A stretch of DNA of 64,000 bases from Prochlorococcus marinus str. AS9601. Its GTDB lineage: Bacteria; Cyanobacteriota; Cyanobacteriia; PCC-6307; Cyanobiaceae. The notes beneath the pieces are model-generated. The model was not told the origin of the DNA. It worked only from the letters and a program-made list of their open reading frames with translations, and searched no databases. Shown here piece after piece: positions 46,411 through 55,586 of this stretch. How positions within the stretch are numbered: position 1 is the first letter of the stretch; each line of letters begins with the position of its first letter. A program made the translations under genes and the position numbers. The DNA is taken from positions 1,605,887-1,669,886 of the forward strand of contig NC_008816.1 of assembly GCF_000015645.1 (NCBI RefSeq), written 5' to 3'.

Positions 46411-47493
46411 ATGAAAAGCTTAAAAGAAAATTTTCAAAAAGCACGCATACTTGTAATTGGATCAGGGATTATAGGAAAATTTAACGCTTTAGAATTATCA
46501 GAATTAGGTTTCCAAGTAACAATAATTGATCAAACTCAACTCCAAAATAGTAGCAATGCAGCTTTAGGCTTACTAATGGGTAATATGTATCAAAAAAGAA
46601 AAGGTAGAAGTTGGGCTCTCAGGAAACAAAGCATTGAATTATGGCCAAAATGGATTACATTTCTACAAAAATTTAATTATGAATTAGATATCGAAAAGCC
46701 ATTAATACAACTAACTACTAATGAAGAAAAGTTTAAAAAATTAGAGACATTTATTTATGAAAATAATGATCTAAACTTACGAACTTTAGAAAGTAACTCA
46801 ATAATAATACAGAATTTAAATAAAGCCTTCCAAACAAAAAATATAAAAGGAATGATTTCCTTCAAAGATGGAAGAGTAAATGCTTTGTCATTACTTAAAA
46901 CATTAGATAAATATCTAAAGCATAAAAAAGTAAATTCTTTAGAAGGAGAAATAATAAAAATCAGAAAATCAAACAATCAATGGATTTCTACAACAAGGAA
47001 TAATGAAGATATAAAATCTGACATGGTTATTTTATGTAATTCACTAAAAGCGGTTGATTTAATAGATAGCGTATCCCACAAGATCAAACTAAAACCAGTT
47101 TTAGGACAAGCTATTGAAATTGATATAGATGATGCTGAAGTTGATTTATTATCGCTGCCAAAACAATTCAGTATAAATGGTAAAAATATAATTCCAAAAT
47201 CAAAAAATAAACTAATTATTGGATCAACTGATGAATATAATACTAAGCCAGAAGAAAATGTATTAGAAAAACTCACAAATTTTCTCGATCAAAAACCAGA
47301 TTGGCTTATGAAAGGTAAAATTGCTAAAAAATGGTATGGAATAAGGTCAAGACCAGATGGTGAGCCTTCACCAATAATGAAAAATATTAATGATGGACTA
47401 ATTATATGTACTGGTTTTTATAAAAATGGGATTTTACTTGCGCCAGCTTGTTCTAAATGGGTTGCTAATGAAATTCAAAATTACCTTTCTTAA
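46411..47493 (+). CDS. FAD-dependent amino-acid oxidase (DAO family), ThiO/DadA candidate
   Basis: 360 residues. The dinucleotide-binding GxGxxG motif is [15 protein letters not shown] near residue 16, and the end has the second FAD-contact segment in [32 protein letters not shown] fits the D-amino-acid oxidase/glycine oxidase family. It may oxidise glycine to iminoglycine for ThiG (ThiO), or another D-amino acid. ThiG (1688) is in the same window but not adjacent. It ends sharing the TTAA 47490-47493 with the antisense dnaK stop. Confidence 0.75.
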   Translation: MKSLKENFQKARILVIGSGIIGKFNALELSELGFQVTIIDQTQLQNSSNAALGLLMGNMYQKRKGRSWALRKQSIELWPKWITFLQKFNYELDIEKPLIQLTTNEEKFKKLETFIYENNDLNLRTLESNSIIIQNLNKAFQTKNIKGMISFKDGRVNALSLLKTLDKYLKHKKVNSLEGEIIKIRKSNNQWISTTRNNEDIKSDMVILCNSLKAVDLIDSVSHKIKLKPVLGQAIEIDIDDAEVDLLSLPKQFSINGKNIIPKSKNKLIIGSTDEYNTKPEENVLEKLTNFLDQKPDWLMKGKIAKKWYGIRSRPDGEPSPIMKNINDGLIICTGFYKNGILLAPACSKWVANEIQNYLS

Positions 47494-49397
47494 TCTTTCG
47501 TTTCAGTAAAGTCTGCATCAATTACATCATCTCCACCTTTTTCATTTGAATCACTCTGATCAGAACCGCTTGCTGCACCAGGTGAAGGTGGCTGATTACC
47601 GGGTTGCTGATAAACAGATGAACCAACTGCATAAAGTTCTTGCTGGAGTTCTTCAAGAAGTTTTTTCATTGATTCATAGTCTTCTTTTGAAGTTGCCTCT
47701 TTTAAAGAATTACTTTTTTCTTCAACTTTAGACTTTGTTGCAGCATCAATTTTATCTCCCAACTCACCGAGTTGTTTTTCTGTCTGATACACGAGTGTTT
47801 CAGCTTGATTTTTTAAATCGATTTTTTCTCTTTTTTCTTTATCTGCAGATGCATTTGATTCAGCATCTTTTACCATTTTTTCAACTTCATTATCAGATAA
47901 CGTTGAAGCACCAGTGATAGAAATACTTTGCTCTTTACCACTACCTTTATCCTTAGCAGTAACACTAAGAATACCATTTGCATCGATATCGAAAGTAACT
48001 TCGATTTGCGGTACTCCTCTTGGTGCTGAAGGTATACCATCTAATCTGAAAGTTCCTAAGCTTTTATTATCAGAAGCCATTTCTCTTTCACCCTGTAAAA
48101 CGTGTATTTCAACATTTGTTTGACCGTCTACAGCAGTTGAATATGTTTCAGATTTCTTCGTAGGTACTGTAGTATTTCGGTTGATCATTTTTGTCATTAC
48201 TCCACCTAAAGTCTCTACACCTAAAGAAAGTGGAGTAACGTCAAGCAACAATATATCTTTAACCTCTCCTGCTAAAACCCCTCCCTGAATCGCAGCTCCA
48301 ACAGCTACTACCTCATCAGGATTAACAGTTTGATTTGGTTCTTTACCAATTATTTTTTTAACTAAATCTAAGACAGCAGGTATTCTAGATGAGCCTCCCA
48401 CCATAACAACTTCATCAATTTCACTAGTAGAAATTTTTGCATCACTTATAGCTCTCTCAACAGGAGTCTTACACCTATCAATTAAAGAAGCTGCTAATTC
48501 CTCAAACTTTGCTCTAGTAAGGTTCAAATCCAAATGTTTTGGTCCTTCAGGCGTCGCTGTAATAAAAGGTAAATTTATTTCACTTTGCGTAGCATTTGAG
48601 AGCTCTATTTTTGCTTTTTCTGCAGCTTCAGTCAATCTTTGCAAAGCTTGCTTATCTTGTCTGAGATCTATTCCCTCATTGGATTTAAAAGTATTGGCTA
48701 AGTGATCTACGATGCATCTATCAAAATCATCACCACCTAAATGTGTGTCTCCAGATGTAGATAGAACTTCAGTTACTCCATCACCAGCTTCAATAACTGA
48801 AACGTCAAATGTACCTCCCCCTAAATCAAAAACAAGAATTTTTTCATTTTCTTTATCCAAACCATACGCTAAAGCCGCAGCAGTTGGCTCATTAACGATT
48901 CTGAGAACTTCTAATCCTGCAATCTTTCCAGCATCTTTCGTAGCCTGTCTTTGGGAATCATTAAAATAAGCTGGAACTGTAATTACTGCCTGTGTAACTT
49001 TATCACCAAGATACTTACCTGCATCATCTGCTAGCTTTCTTAAAACTTGAGAACTCACCTCTTCAGGAGAAAACTGTTTATCCAAAATAGGACATTTTAA
49101 TTTGACACTAGAACCAGATTTTTCAACAGAATAACTAACTTCTTTAGATTCTTCATTAACTTCATCAACTCTTCTACCAACAAAACGTTTTGCAGAATAA
49201 AAAGTATTTTCAGGGTTCATTACAGCTTGTCTTTTTGCTATTTGTCCAACAAGCTGATCTTGATTTTTTGTATATGCAACAACTGACGGAGTAGTTCTGA
49301 AACCCTCAGCATTTGCTATTACAGTAGGCTTACCACCTTCCATTACAGCGACACAACTATTAGTTGTTCCTAAATCAATTCCTACTACCTTACCCAT
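47490..49397 (-). CDS. dnaK: Chaperone DnaK (DnaK2-type)
   Basis: 635 residues from ATG 49397, at [18 protein letters not shown], the standard Hsp70 start. The frame is also open 21 codons upstream from a TTG, but that does not match other DnaK proteins. Present are the ATPase phosphate loop, [17 protein letters not shown] and [16 protein letters not shown] motif, the linker [11 protein letters not shown] and the C-terminal [10 protein letters not shown] tail of cyanobacterial DnaK2. It is the essential general chaperone. No CIRCE element is present, but a repeat structure lies upstream at 49415-49458. Confidence 0.96.
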   Translation of the reverse strand: MGKVVGIDLGTTNSCVAVMEGGKPTVIANAEGFRTTPSVVAYTKNQDQLVGQIAKRQAVMNPENTFYSAKRFVGRRVDEVNEESKEVSYSVEKSGSSVKLKCPILDKQFSPEEVSSQVLRKLADDAGKYLGDKVTQAVITVPAYFNDSQRQATKDAGKIAGLEVLRIVNEPTAAALAYGLDKENEKILVFDLGGGTFDVSVIEAGDGVTEVLSTSGDTHLGGDDFDRCIVDHLANTFKSNEGIDLRQDKQALQRLTEAAEKAKIELSNATQSEINLPFITATPEGPKHLDLNLTRAKFEELAASLIDRCKTPVERAISDAKISTSEIDEVVMVGGSSRIPAVLDLVKKIIGKEPNQTVNPDEVVAVGAAIQGGVLAGEVKDILLLDVTPLSLGVETLGGVMTKMINRNTTVPTKKSETYSTAVDGQTNVEIHVLQGEREMASDNKSLGTFRLDGIPSAPRGVPQIEVTFDIDANGILSVTAKDKGSGKEQSISITGASTLSDNEVEKMVKDAESNASADKEKREKIDLKNQAETLVYQTEKQLGELGDKIDAATKSKVEEKSNSLKEATSKEDYESMKKLLEELQQELYAVGSSVYQQPGNQPPSPGAASGSDQSDSNEKGGDDVIDADFTETKD

Positions 49398-49414
49398 GGG
49401 TAAATCATTTATAT

Positions 49415-49458
49415 TTGTTACTCTCCATAATCGGTCATTGACGTCATTATTGTTACTC
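49415..49458. promoter_or_regulatory. Direct repeat flanking a palindrome upstream of dnaK
   Basis: TTGTTACTC occurs at 49415-49423 and again at 49450-49458. Between them is the 8-bp palindrome TGACGTCA at 49439-49446. This lies 18 to 61 bp from the dnaK ATG, between the divergent dnaK and aroE starts, so it could be an operator or promoter-proximal element. Function is unknown. Confidence 0.4.
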
Positions 49459-49514
49459 AAAGACGAGGTGTGGTTCCCGAACAGACTATTAATTTTAAGG
49501 TTAAAATTCTAAAT

Positions 49515-50375
49515 ATGATTTCAAGTAAGACATCTTTCATCGCATTAATTGGCAATCCAGTAAGCCATTCTTTGTCTCCAATTATGCAAAATGCTGCCCT
49601 TCAATATTTAGGCTTAGATTTAATCTATATTGCTGTACCCTGCAAAGATGAAGATCTAGAATTAGTTCTTAATTCTTTTAAAAAGATTAATTGCAAAGGT
49701 TTAAACATTACAATTCCACACAAAGAAAAAGTATTAACCCTTTGTAGTGAAATCTCCCCTATTGCTAACAAACTTAAAGCAATTAATACCCTGAAATTAA
49801 ATTCTGAAAAAAAATGGAGCGCAACTAATACCGATGTAGAGGGATTTATTTATCCATTAAAAAATTTAAACTTAGCAAAGAAAAAATCAATAGTTCTTGG
49901 CTCCGGGGGTGCAGCAAGATCTGTTATTCAAGGTTTAATAAATTTAAATCTTTCAACAATTTCAGTAATATCACGTAACAAATCATCACTGGATGAATTA
50001 ATTAAAAACTTTGGTAATGAAATTCAACTACAGGGTTTATTGAATAGTGATGATCAAGCCCAAGTTTTAATTCGGGAAGCAGATTTGATTGTAAATACAA
50101 CACCAGCAGGGATGAAAACAACTAAATATAAAAATAATGTAATGCCATATGGCGAAACATTTTGGAGATCTCTTAACTCGCAAACAATTGTTTACGATTT
50201 AATATACAATCCTGCTCCAACTACTTTATTGAAATTTAGTGCTAGAAAAGGATGCAAGACTATAGATGGTTTGGAAATGCTTGTTGCCCAAGGAATAAAA
50301 TCATTATCATTTTGGACAGATGGTTTAGAAGTACCTTTTCATGTAATGAATGACGCACTAAAAAAATATCTTTAA
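49515..50375 (+). CDS. aroE: Shikimate dehydrogenase
   Basis: 286 residues from ATG 49515 (an upstream in-frame ATG at 49470 would add 15 residues not seen in the family). It has SFIALIGNPVSHSLSPIMQNAA, the catalytic lysine in LNITIPHKEKV, and the NADP-binding VLGSGGAARSVI; NTTPAGM and IDGLEMLVAQG follow. It reduces dehydroshikimate to shikimate with NADPH. It is divergent from dnaK across 117 bp. Confidence 0.95.
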   Translation: MISSKTSFIALIGNPVSHSLSPIMQNAALQYLGLDLIYIAVPCKDEDLELVLNSFKKINCKGLNITIPHKEKVLTLCSEISPIANKLKAINTLKLNSEKKWSATNTDVEGFIYPLKNLNLAKKKSIVLGSGGAARSVIQGLINLNLSTISVISRNKSSLDELIKNFGNEIQLQGLLNSDDQAQVLIREADLIVNTTPAGMKTTKYKNNVMPYGETFWRSLNSQTIVYDLIYNPAPTTLLKFSARKGCKTIDGLEMLVAQGIKSLSFWTDGLEVPFHVMNDALKKYL

Positions 50376-50431
50376 AAAAATGATCCTACTTGTCAAGAAA
50401 TTGCCTATCGTAATGTATGGTAAGTAATGAA

Positions 50432-50474
50432 CAGACGCTCATTACATCAATTGATGAGCCAAAGACCTTGTCTG
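50432..50474 (+). promoter_or_regulatory. Structured RNA leader of rpsF
   Basis: CAGAC (50432-50436) pairs with GTCTG (50470-50474) and GCTCAT (50437-50442) with ATGAGC (50454-50459), forming an 11-bp stem with a 10-nt bulge on the 3' side and an 11-nt loop. The stem ends 5 nt before the ATG at 50480. CATCAATTGATG (50445-50456) is an alternative perfect palindrome. This may be a ribosomal-protein autoregulatory site for S6. Confidence 0.4.
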
Positions 50475-50479
50475 AAACT

Positions 50480-50941
50480 ATGACCGACCAACAATCTTAT
50501 TACGAAACCATGTATATCCTCCGCCCAGACATTGCGGAAGATGAAGTAACTAATCACATTGATAAATACAACAAGCTTTTAGAAGAATTTGGCGGTACTA
50601 TTCTTGATAGTCAAATGAGAGGTAAGAGAAGATTAGCCTATCAAATAGCAAAACATAGAGAAGGTATTTACGTGCAACTAAGTCATCAAGGTGATGGGCA
50701 ACATATCTTCAAAATTGAAAAAGCAATGAGACTAAGTGAAGATGTTATTAGATACATGACTGTTAAACAAGAAGGTCCTTTACCAACCCCAAGGCCTTCG
50801 AACAAGAGTACATCTCAATCAGAGAATAACGATAATCCAGATGCGAAAGTTGAATCTAAAGAAAAACAACCAGTAGCAAGTGCAGATAGTTCAACTTCGA
50901 GCAAAGATGATGCTGGCACTAAAGAAAATGCAGAATCTTAA
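50480..50941 (+). CDS. rpsF: 30S ribosomal protein S6
   Basis: 153 residues from ATG 50480, giving [21 protein letters not shown], with the conserved [22 protein letters not shown]. The ~50-residue Ser/Lys-rich C-terminal tail (from PTPRPSNKS) is a picocyanobacterial extension. The frame is open upstream to ATG 50417, which would add 21 residues overlapping a hairpin; the shorter start is favoured. rpsR, the usual partner, is not adjacent. It converges with argG, 3 bp between the stops. Confidence 0.93.
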   Translation: MTDQQSYYETMYILRPDIAEDEVTNHIDKYNKLLEEFGGTILDSQMRGKRRLAYQIAKHREGIYVQLSHQGDGQHIFKIEKAMRLSEDVIRYMTVKQEGPLPTPRPSNKSTSQSENNDNPDAKVESKEKQPVASADSSTSSKDDAGTKENAES

Positions 50942-50944
50942 ATG

Positions 50945-52159
50945 TTAATCTTTTGTTTTTGAATTTAACTCAGCCCATATTTTATTAGACATACCCCACA
51001 TATAAATAAAACCCTCTGCTAGAGAATGATTAAATACATCATCTTTGCTGTAAGTTGCCAAATCTTCCCTGTAAAGTGAATTATTTTCCGACATTCTCCC
51101 AATGACTATTGCGTTTCCCTTATAAAGTCTAATTTTTACTCTTCCATTTACTGAAGTTTGAGTCGATGATATAAATGCATCTAAACTTTCTTTAAGAGGA
51201 CCAAACCAAAAACCTTGATAAACTAATTGACCCCATTTTTTTTCCACCATTCCTTTAAAATCGATAACATCAGGATTTAACGTAATGCTCTCTAATTCTT
51301 TGTGAGCTTTGATTAAAAGTAAGAGGCCAGGTGTTTCGTAAATCTCTCTACTTTTAATTCCTACTACTCGATCCTCAATCATATCTATTCTTCCAAAACC
51401 GTGTTTACCTGCAAGATTATTAGCTCTTTGAATGATCTCTACTGGAGTTAAAAATTGATCATTAATTCCAACTGGAAACCCATTTTTGAAAACAATTTCT
51501 ATATCTTGATGAGAATCAGGTGAATTATTAACTGATGATGTCATCGAAAAAATATCCTCAGGTGCTTCTTGCATTGGGTCTTCTAATATACCTGCTTCAA
51601 TACTCCTACCGAGTAAGTTAACGTCTATTGAATATGGTGATTTTTTTGATACTGGTGCAGGTATACCAAACTTTTCTCCATACAATATTGCCTCTTCTCT
51701 ACTCATATTCCACTCCCTTGCAGGAGTAATTATTTTTAAATCAGGACCTAAAGCGTTAATTGCTAAATCGAACCGAACTTGATCATTCCCTTTACCAGTG
51801 CATCCATGAGCTACTGCATCGGCATTAATCTCTCTAGCAATATTTACGAGATTTTCAGCAATTAAAGGCCTAGCAAGAGCAGTAGATAAAGGATATTTAT
51901 CTAAATATAATGCATTTGCTCTAATGGCTGGAAAAGCGTATCTTTCAACAAAACTATTAACTAAATTGCCAACGATTGATTTAGATGCACCAGAGTTTAA
52001 AGCTTTTTGTCTAACAAGTTCTAAATCCTCGCCTTGTCCAAGATCTGCTACAAAAGTAACTACTTCTGAAATTCCATATTCATTCTTTAAATATGGAATA
52101 CAAACGCTCGTATCTACGCCACCAGAATAAGCTAGTACAACTTTTTTTAACTGCTGCAT
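50945..52159 (-). CDS. argG: Argininosuccinate synthase
   Basis: 404 residues, normal length. The ATP PP-loop is [11 protein letters not shown] (9-19). It also has [34 protein letters not shown] and [18 protein letters not shown]. It joins citrulline and aspartate in arginine synthesis, feeding the polyamine route encoded at 24.4-26.1 kb. It ends 3 bp from the convergent rpsF stop. Confidence 0.97.
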   Translation of the reverse strand: MQQLKKVVLAYSGGVDTSVCIPYLKNEYGISEVVTFVADLGQGEDLELVRQKALNSGASKSIVGNLVNSFVERYAFPAIRANALYLDKYPLSTALARPLIAENLVNIAREINADAVAHGCTGKGNDQVRFDLAINALGPDLKIITPAREWNMSREEAILYGEKFGIPAPVSKKSPYSIDVNLLGRSIEAGILEDPMQEAPEDIFSMTSSVNNSPDSHQDIEIVFKNGFPVGINDQFLTPVEIIQRANNLAGKHGFGRIDMIEDRVVGIKSREIYETPGLLLLIKAHKELESITLNPDVIDFKGMVEKKWGQLVYQGFWFGPLKESLDAFISSTQTSVNGRVKIRLYKGNAIVIGRMSENNSLYREDLATYSKDDVFNHSLAEGFIYMWGMSNKIWAELNSKTKD

Positions 52160-52196
52160 CTAAATTTGCTCCATAAATTTAAATTTTTTGACGTAA

Positions 52197-52391
52197 TTAA
52201 GAATTTGAATACTTATTAAAGACTAATACTATTGTAACTAAAAGAGCTGGACCAAAAACTAGTAATAAGAGAAGAAAGTTATTAATTATTAAAACATTGG
52301 GATTCAAGTATCCGACAAGTTTTAATAATCCAGACAGCAACAATGAAATTAGACAGATAAAAAAGTATTTTAAATTTGCTTTATCAAACAC
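52197..52391 (-). CDS. Small hypothetical membrane protein
   Basis: 64 residues from GTG 52391. Two hydrophobic helices, about residues 9-28 and 34-58 (FFICLISLLLSGLLKLVG and NNFLLLLLVFGPALLVTIVLV), make a helical hairpin. It lies 37 bp upstream of argG on the same strand and 53 bp from the divergent DUF3134 gene. No family is recognised. Hydrophobic frames are common in AT-rich DNA, so conservation is needed to confirm it. Confidence 0.5.
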   Translation of the reverse strand: MFDKANLKYFFICLISLLLSGLLKLVGYLNPNVLIINNFLLLLLVFGPALLVTIVLVFNKYSNS

Positions 52392-52444
52392 AGTTTTTCG
52401 TGGGCATCATTATGTATTATCTTATATATAGAACATAATTTTTA

Positions 52445-52726
52445 ATGGACTCAAATAAACTAAAACTTAGATTAGACGATATTTCTGAAGTCAACCCAGC
52501 TTTAACTTGCTACCACAGAGATGATCCAGCTCCTGTTTTGCCATTAAGAGATGAACCTGATCTGCTATCTTGGCTAGAGAATACAGGAAGACTTATAGCA
52601 GAAAAAGATGGAGATTCACAAGAGATTAGTACTATAGAAGAAGAAGAGCTTTCAGCACTTATGGGAGAAAAGGAAGATTATAAAACTGAAGAAGATCCTT
52701 CATTAGAAGATGATTGGGAAGATTAA
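52445..52726 (+). CDS. DUF3134 cyanobacterial protein
   Basis: 93 residues, acidic. It begins MDSNKLKLRLDDISEVNPALTCYHRD, with PAPVLPLRDEPDLLSWLENTGRLIA, a pattern of the cyanobacterial DUF3134 family. The C-terminal third is a run of Glu/Asp (EEEELSALMGEKED) and likely disordered. It overlaps the mraY start by 17 bp, so it is probably co-translated with mraY. The function of the family is unknown. Confidence 0.75.
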   Translation: MDSNKLKLRLDDISEVNPALTCYHRDDPAPVLPLRDEPDLLSWLENTGRLIAEKDGDSQEISTIEEEELSALMGEKEDYKTEEDPSLEDDWED

Positions 52727-53786
52727 AAAGTTTAATTTTGAATCTTTATTTATATTAAATACTTTTGCTTTAATAGTTACCTCCTATTTTTTTAATAATT
52801 TTATTTTTACAGGAGTTTACTTATTATTCTTCTTTATTTCTATTTTTACAACTAAAAATGGTCTAAAGATTATCAAAAAATTTAATTTACTTCAAAATAT
52901 CAGGAATGAAGGCCCAGCTAATCACTTTAAAAAAAGTGATACTCCAACAATGGGTGGGATTTTTATGATAATCCCTTTTTTAATTTTGCTTTTGATAATA
53001 ACTATCAACTTAAGTTCTCTAAAATTATTTCTATTGTTACTTACTATTTTTGGTTTCTTTATTACAGGATTTTTAGATGATTTATTAAGCATTAAAAAAA
53101 AAGAGAACACAGGTTTAAAAACAAAAGAGAAATTTTTCATACAAAGTCTCATCTCAATAATTTTTATATTGTTAGCCTATGAAAAAATTTTAATCAGTCC
53201 ATTAATAACAGTTTCTGACACCTGGGGAATAAATATGAATATTTTCATATTGCCAGTTTCTTTTTTAGTACTTGTGGGCTTAAGTAATTCAGTAAATTTG
53301 ACTGATGGACTGGATGGATTAGCAGCTGGATGCAGTGGGATTGTCTTTTATGGATTAGGAACAGAAATATTAATGAAAGAACAGCAAGAACTTTATGTTT
53401 ATAGCATCTTATGTTTTTCGATGTCCGGCATATGCTTAGGATTTCTCAAGTATAATTATTATCCTGCAAAAATATTTATGGGTGACACAGGATCTCTAAG
53501 TATTGGAGCAATTATGGGTTCTATAGCGTTATTAACCAATAGCATTTTTACGCTATCTATTTTCTCAGGAATATTTATTGTTGAATCATTATCAGTAATA
53601 ATACAAGTAGGATTTTTTAAAATTACTAAAAAATTATTTCATAAAGGTAAACGAATATTTTTAATGGCTCCACTACACCACCATTTTGAACTAAAAGGAG
53701 TTAAGGAACAAAAAATAGTTGAAAATTTTTGGAAAATCAACATTTTACTTGTAATTTTAGGTATAGTTTTAAAAATCAACCTTTGA
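52710..53786 (+). CDS. mraY: Phospho-N-acetylmuramoyl-pentapeptide transferase
   Basis: 358 residues, multi-spanning membrane enzyme that makes lipid I. Catalytic segments are KKSDTPTMGGIFMIIPF, FLDDLLSI, SVNLTDGLDGLAAG (Asp cluster), FMGDTGSLSIG and MAPLHHHFELKG. The start ATG 52710 lies within the end of the DUF3134 gene (17-bp overlap). The next gene begins 10 bp after the stop. Confidence 0.95.
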   Translation: MIGKIKKFNFESLFILNTFALIVTSYFFNNFIFTGVYLLFFFISIFTTKNGLKIIKKFNLLQNIRNEGPANHFKKSDTPTMGGIFMIIPFLILLLIITINLSSLKLFLLLLTIFGFFITGFLDDLLSIKKKENTGLKTKEKFFIQSLISIIFILLAYEKILISPLITVSDTWGINMNIFILPVSFLVLVGLSNSVNLTDGLDGLAAGCSGIVFYGLGTEILMKEQQELYVYSILCFSMSGICLGFLKYNYYPAKIFMGDTGSLSIGAIMGSIALLTNSIFTLSIFSGIFIVESLSVIIQVGFFKITKKLFHKGKRIFLMAPLHHHFELKGVKEQKIVENFWKINILLVILGIVLKINL

Positions 53787-53796
53787 AAAATTTGTT

Positions 53797-54042
53797 ATGA
53801 ATTTTTTTACATGGAAAGATAATGGATTAACAAGTGACTGCTCAAGTCTTGATGCAATGGCATCAAGATTTGAAGAAACTGCTAATTTAATGAAAAAACT
53901 ATCTAAAAAAGGCTTCAAATTAAAGAAAACTCAAGATAACCAACTAATTCTTCACCCTGATCCTGAGGTATTTGATCAATGGGGTTTTATAAGTGAGGAA
54001 GTTCCTTTTAAACAACTTTGTTTAATGTCAGATGAAGAATAA
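53797..54042 (+). CDS. Conserved small cyanobacterial protein
   Basis: 81 residues. It begins MNFFTWKDNGLTSDCSSLDAMAS and ends HPDPEVFDQWGFISEEVPFKQ; no named family, but the composition and ATG placement 10 bp after mraY support a real gene. A helix around residues 21-45 (AMASRFEETANLMKKLSKKGF) could mediate dimerisation. Its last 67 bp are antisense to the sucrose-phosphate synthase C-terminus. No function can be given. Confidence 0.65.
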   Translation: MNFFTWKDNGLTSDCSSLDAMASRFEETANLMKKLSKKGFKLKKTQDNQLILHPDPEVFDQWGFISEEVPFKQLCLMSDEE

Positions 54043-55385
54043 CTATTTGAACTTAAAAATTCTTCAGTTAGTACTGATAAATAATTGCGTACATGAGTGT
54101 TCCAACTAAAGTGCCTGCTAACACCCTCAATTCCGTTTCTGCTCCATAATTTCCACCGATTATTATTTGAAATTCCTTTTTCAAGAATAACTTTTAACTC
54201 ATTAATATCAGTAACATCTACTAGAAGTCCATTTTCACATTTTGAACGAATTTCTTTTGGCCCTCCATCATTTGTTGATATTATTGGTAATCCACAGGAA
54301 GAAGCTTCAAGAAGAGTTAAACCAAAAGGCTCTGTTAAAGCTGGATTTACAAATACACCCCCTCTGCTAGCAGCCCACCTATATAAAGCAGGAATCTGAC
54401 TTGGAAGATGTTTTTTTGGATAAGCTACCTTTCCATACAAATTATATTTATCAATTATTTCAAAAATATTATTGAAAACATCTTTTTGTTGAGGATCAAG
54501 TTTTGAAGGACTATCTCTACAACCCAAAATCAGAATTAAATTAGTTTTTCTTTTTAATTTTTCAGATCTTCCATATGCCTCAATCAAAGATGGGATATTT
54601 TTTCTTCGTACAGCTCTAGAAATAGTCAAAAATGGAGGTTTAGTAGAATCCTTTAGAAAAGGTTTCATCATATTATCAATTTCGACTGTCTCGCTTGTGG
54701 AGTGAATATGATGAAATTTTTTATGGTCAACACCAGGAGGAATAACTTTAGCTTTGTGAGGTGAAAAAGAAGAATATTGGGAATATTGATACACTGACTC
54801 TTGTTTAGTGCTTGTAACAACAATATCTGCAGACTTCAATGCTTTTTCTTCTGCCTCAATTCTTTTGCTAATAAAATAAAGTTTTTCTATTTGATTAGTT
54901 TTTAAACCAGTATCAAGCAATTTCCTTTTTTTTTCTCTTCCTAAAGAATGACCTGTAAAAATAAGAGGAACGTTTAAAGATTTACTTAGTTTAACTCCTA
55001 CATATCCAGCATCTGCATAATGAGCATGGATGAAATTAGGCTTTTTGCTTTTTTTATAGTAAGAAATTAGGGTTTCAGTTAAATGATCTAAATAAGGCCA
55101 AAGCAATTCCTTTCTTAAATATTTATTGGGTCCAAATTTGAATCTTAAAATTCTAACTCCAGGTTCTACAAATTCTTCTTCTTGAGAATATTCATCATCG
55201 ACTTTAGGGTCTTTTATTAAACGAGTAACTAAATCCACTTGATCCACTTCTGAAGTATTAGCCAAGCTTTTAATTAACTCTAAAACGTATTTTGTTTGCC
55301 CTCCTGTATCTGCATCCCTGCCTAATTCAAGATTTTTAGAACGTATAAGACCATGTAAATGTAAATGTAAAAATTTCAACCTCAT
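53976..55385 (-). CDS. Sucrose-phosphate synthase, glycosyltransferase domain only
   Basis: 469 residues, GT-B family 4. It starts FLHLHLHGLIRSKNLELGRDADTGGQ, the SPS signature; LIFTGHSLGREKKRKLL, VPPGVDHKKFH, LTISRAVRRKNIPSLIEAYG and NPALTEPFGLTLLEASSCG (E-x7-E) follow. It makes sucrose-6-phosphate from UDP-glucose and fructose-6-phosphate, for a compatible solute. Many cyanobacterial SPS proteins are about 710-720 residues with a phosphatase-like C-terminal domain; that part is absent. A GGAGG SD lies 9 nt before the ATG (55395-55399). Confidence 0.92.
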   Translation of the reverse strand: MRLKFLHLHLHGLIRSKNLELGRDADTGGQTKYVLELIKSLANTSEVDQVDLVTRLIKDPKVDDEYSQEEEFVEPGVRILRFKFGPNKYLRKELLWPYLDHLTETLISYYKKSKKPNFIHAHYADAGYVGVKLSKSLNVPLIFTGHSLGREKKRKLLDTGLKTNQIEKLYFISKRIEAEEKALKSADIVVTSTKQESVYQYSQYSSFSPHKAKVIPPGVDHKKFHHIHSTSETVEIDNMMKPFLKDSTKPPFLTISRAVRRKNIPSLIEAYGRSEKLKRKTNLILILGCRDSPSKLDPQQKDVFNNIFEIIDKYNLYGKVAYPKKHLPSQIPALYRWAASRGGVFVNPALTEPFGLTLLEASSCGLPIISTNDGGPKEIRSKCENGLLVDVTDINELKVILEKGISNNNRWKLWSRNGIEGVSRHFSWNTHVRNYLSVLTEEFLSSNSYSSSDIKQSCLKGTSSLIKPH

Positions 55386-55586
55386 TCAGCAAGTCCTCCG
55401 TTCAACGGCCTTTAATACAAATAAGCTGAATTTTCAAAGGAAATATTAAGAAAGCATTATGATTTGAAATTTTTTTAATATAAAAGTTTTCAAAAAACCA
55501 GTTACAGAATAGTTTTATGCCTCTTTATAAAAAGAATTTTTTTTGCTGTAATAATTTAAATAAAAAGAAATACAACAAAAATTTAC
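55386..55586. promoter_or_regulatory. Intergenic region between uvrA and sucrose-phosphate synthase
   Basis: 201 bp, AT-rich. It holds the SPS Shine-Dalgarno (55395-55399), which partly overlaps an 11-bp odd-centred palindrome CCGTTCAACGG (55398-55408), and a TTACAG/CTGTAA pair (55502-55507, 55546-55551). No gene or RNA is recognised. The palindrome sits at the SD and could regulate SPS. Confidence 0.35.

Noticed and set aside
49398..49460. 21-residue N-terminal extension of DnaK
   Set aside because: Hsp70 proteins start at [14 protein letters not shown]; the extension starts with TTG and covers the putative regulatory repeats.
49398..49514. CIRCE operator (TTAGCACTC-N9-GAGTGCTAA) at dnaK
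   Set aside because: The motif is absent; only the different TTGTTACTC repeat is present.
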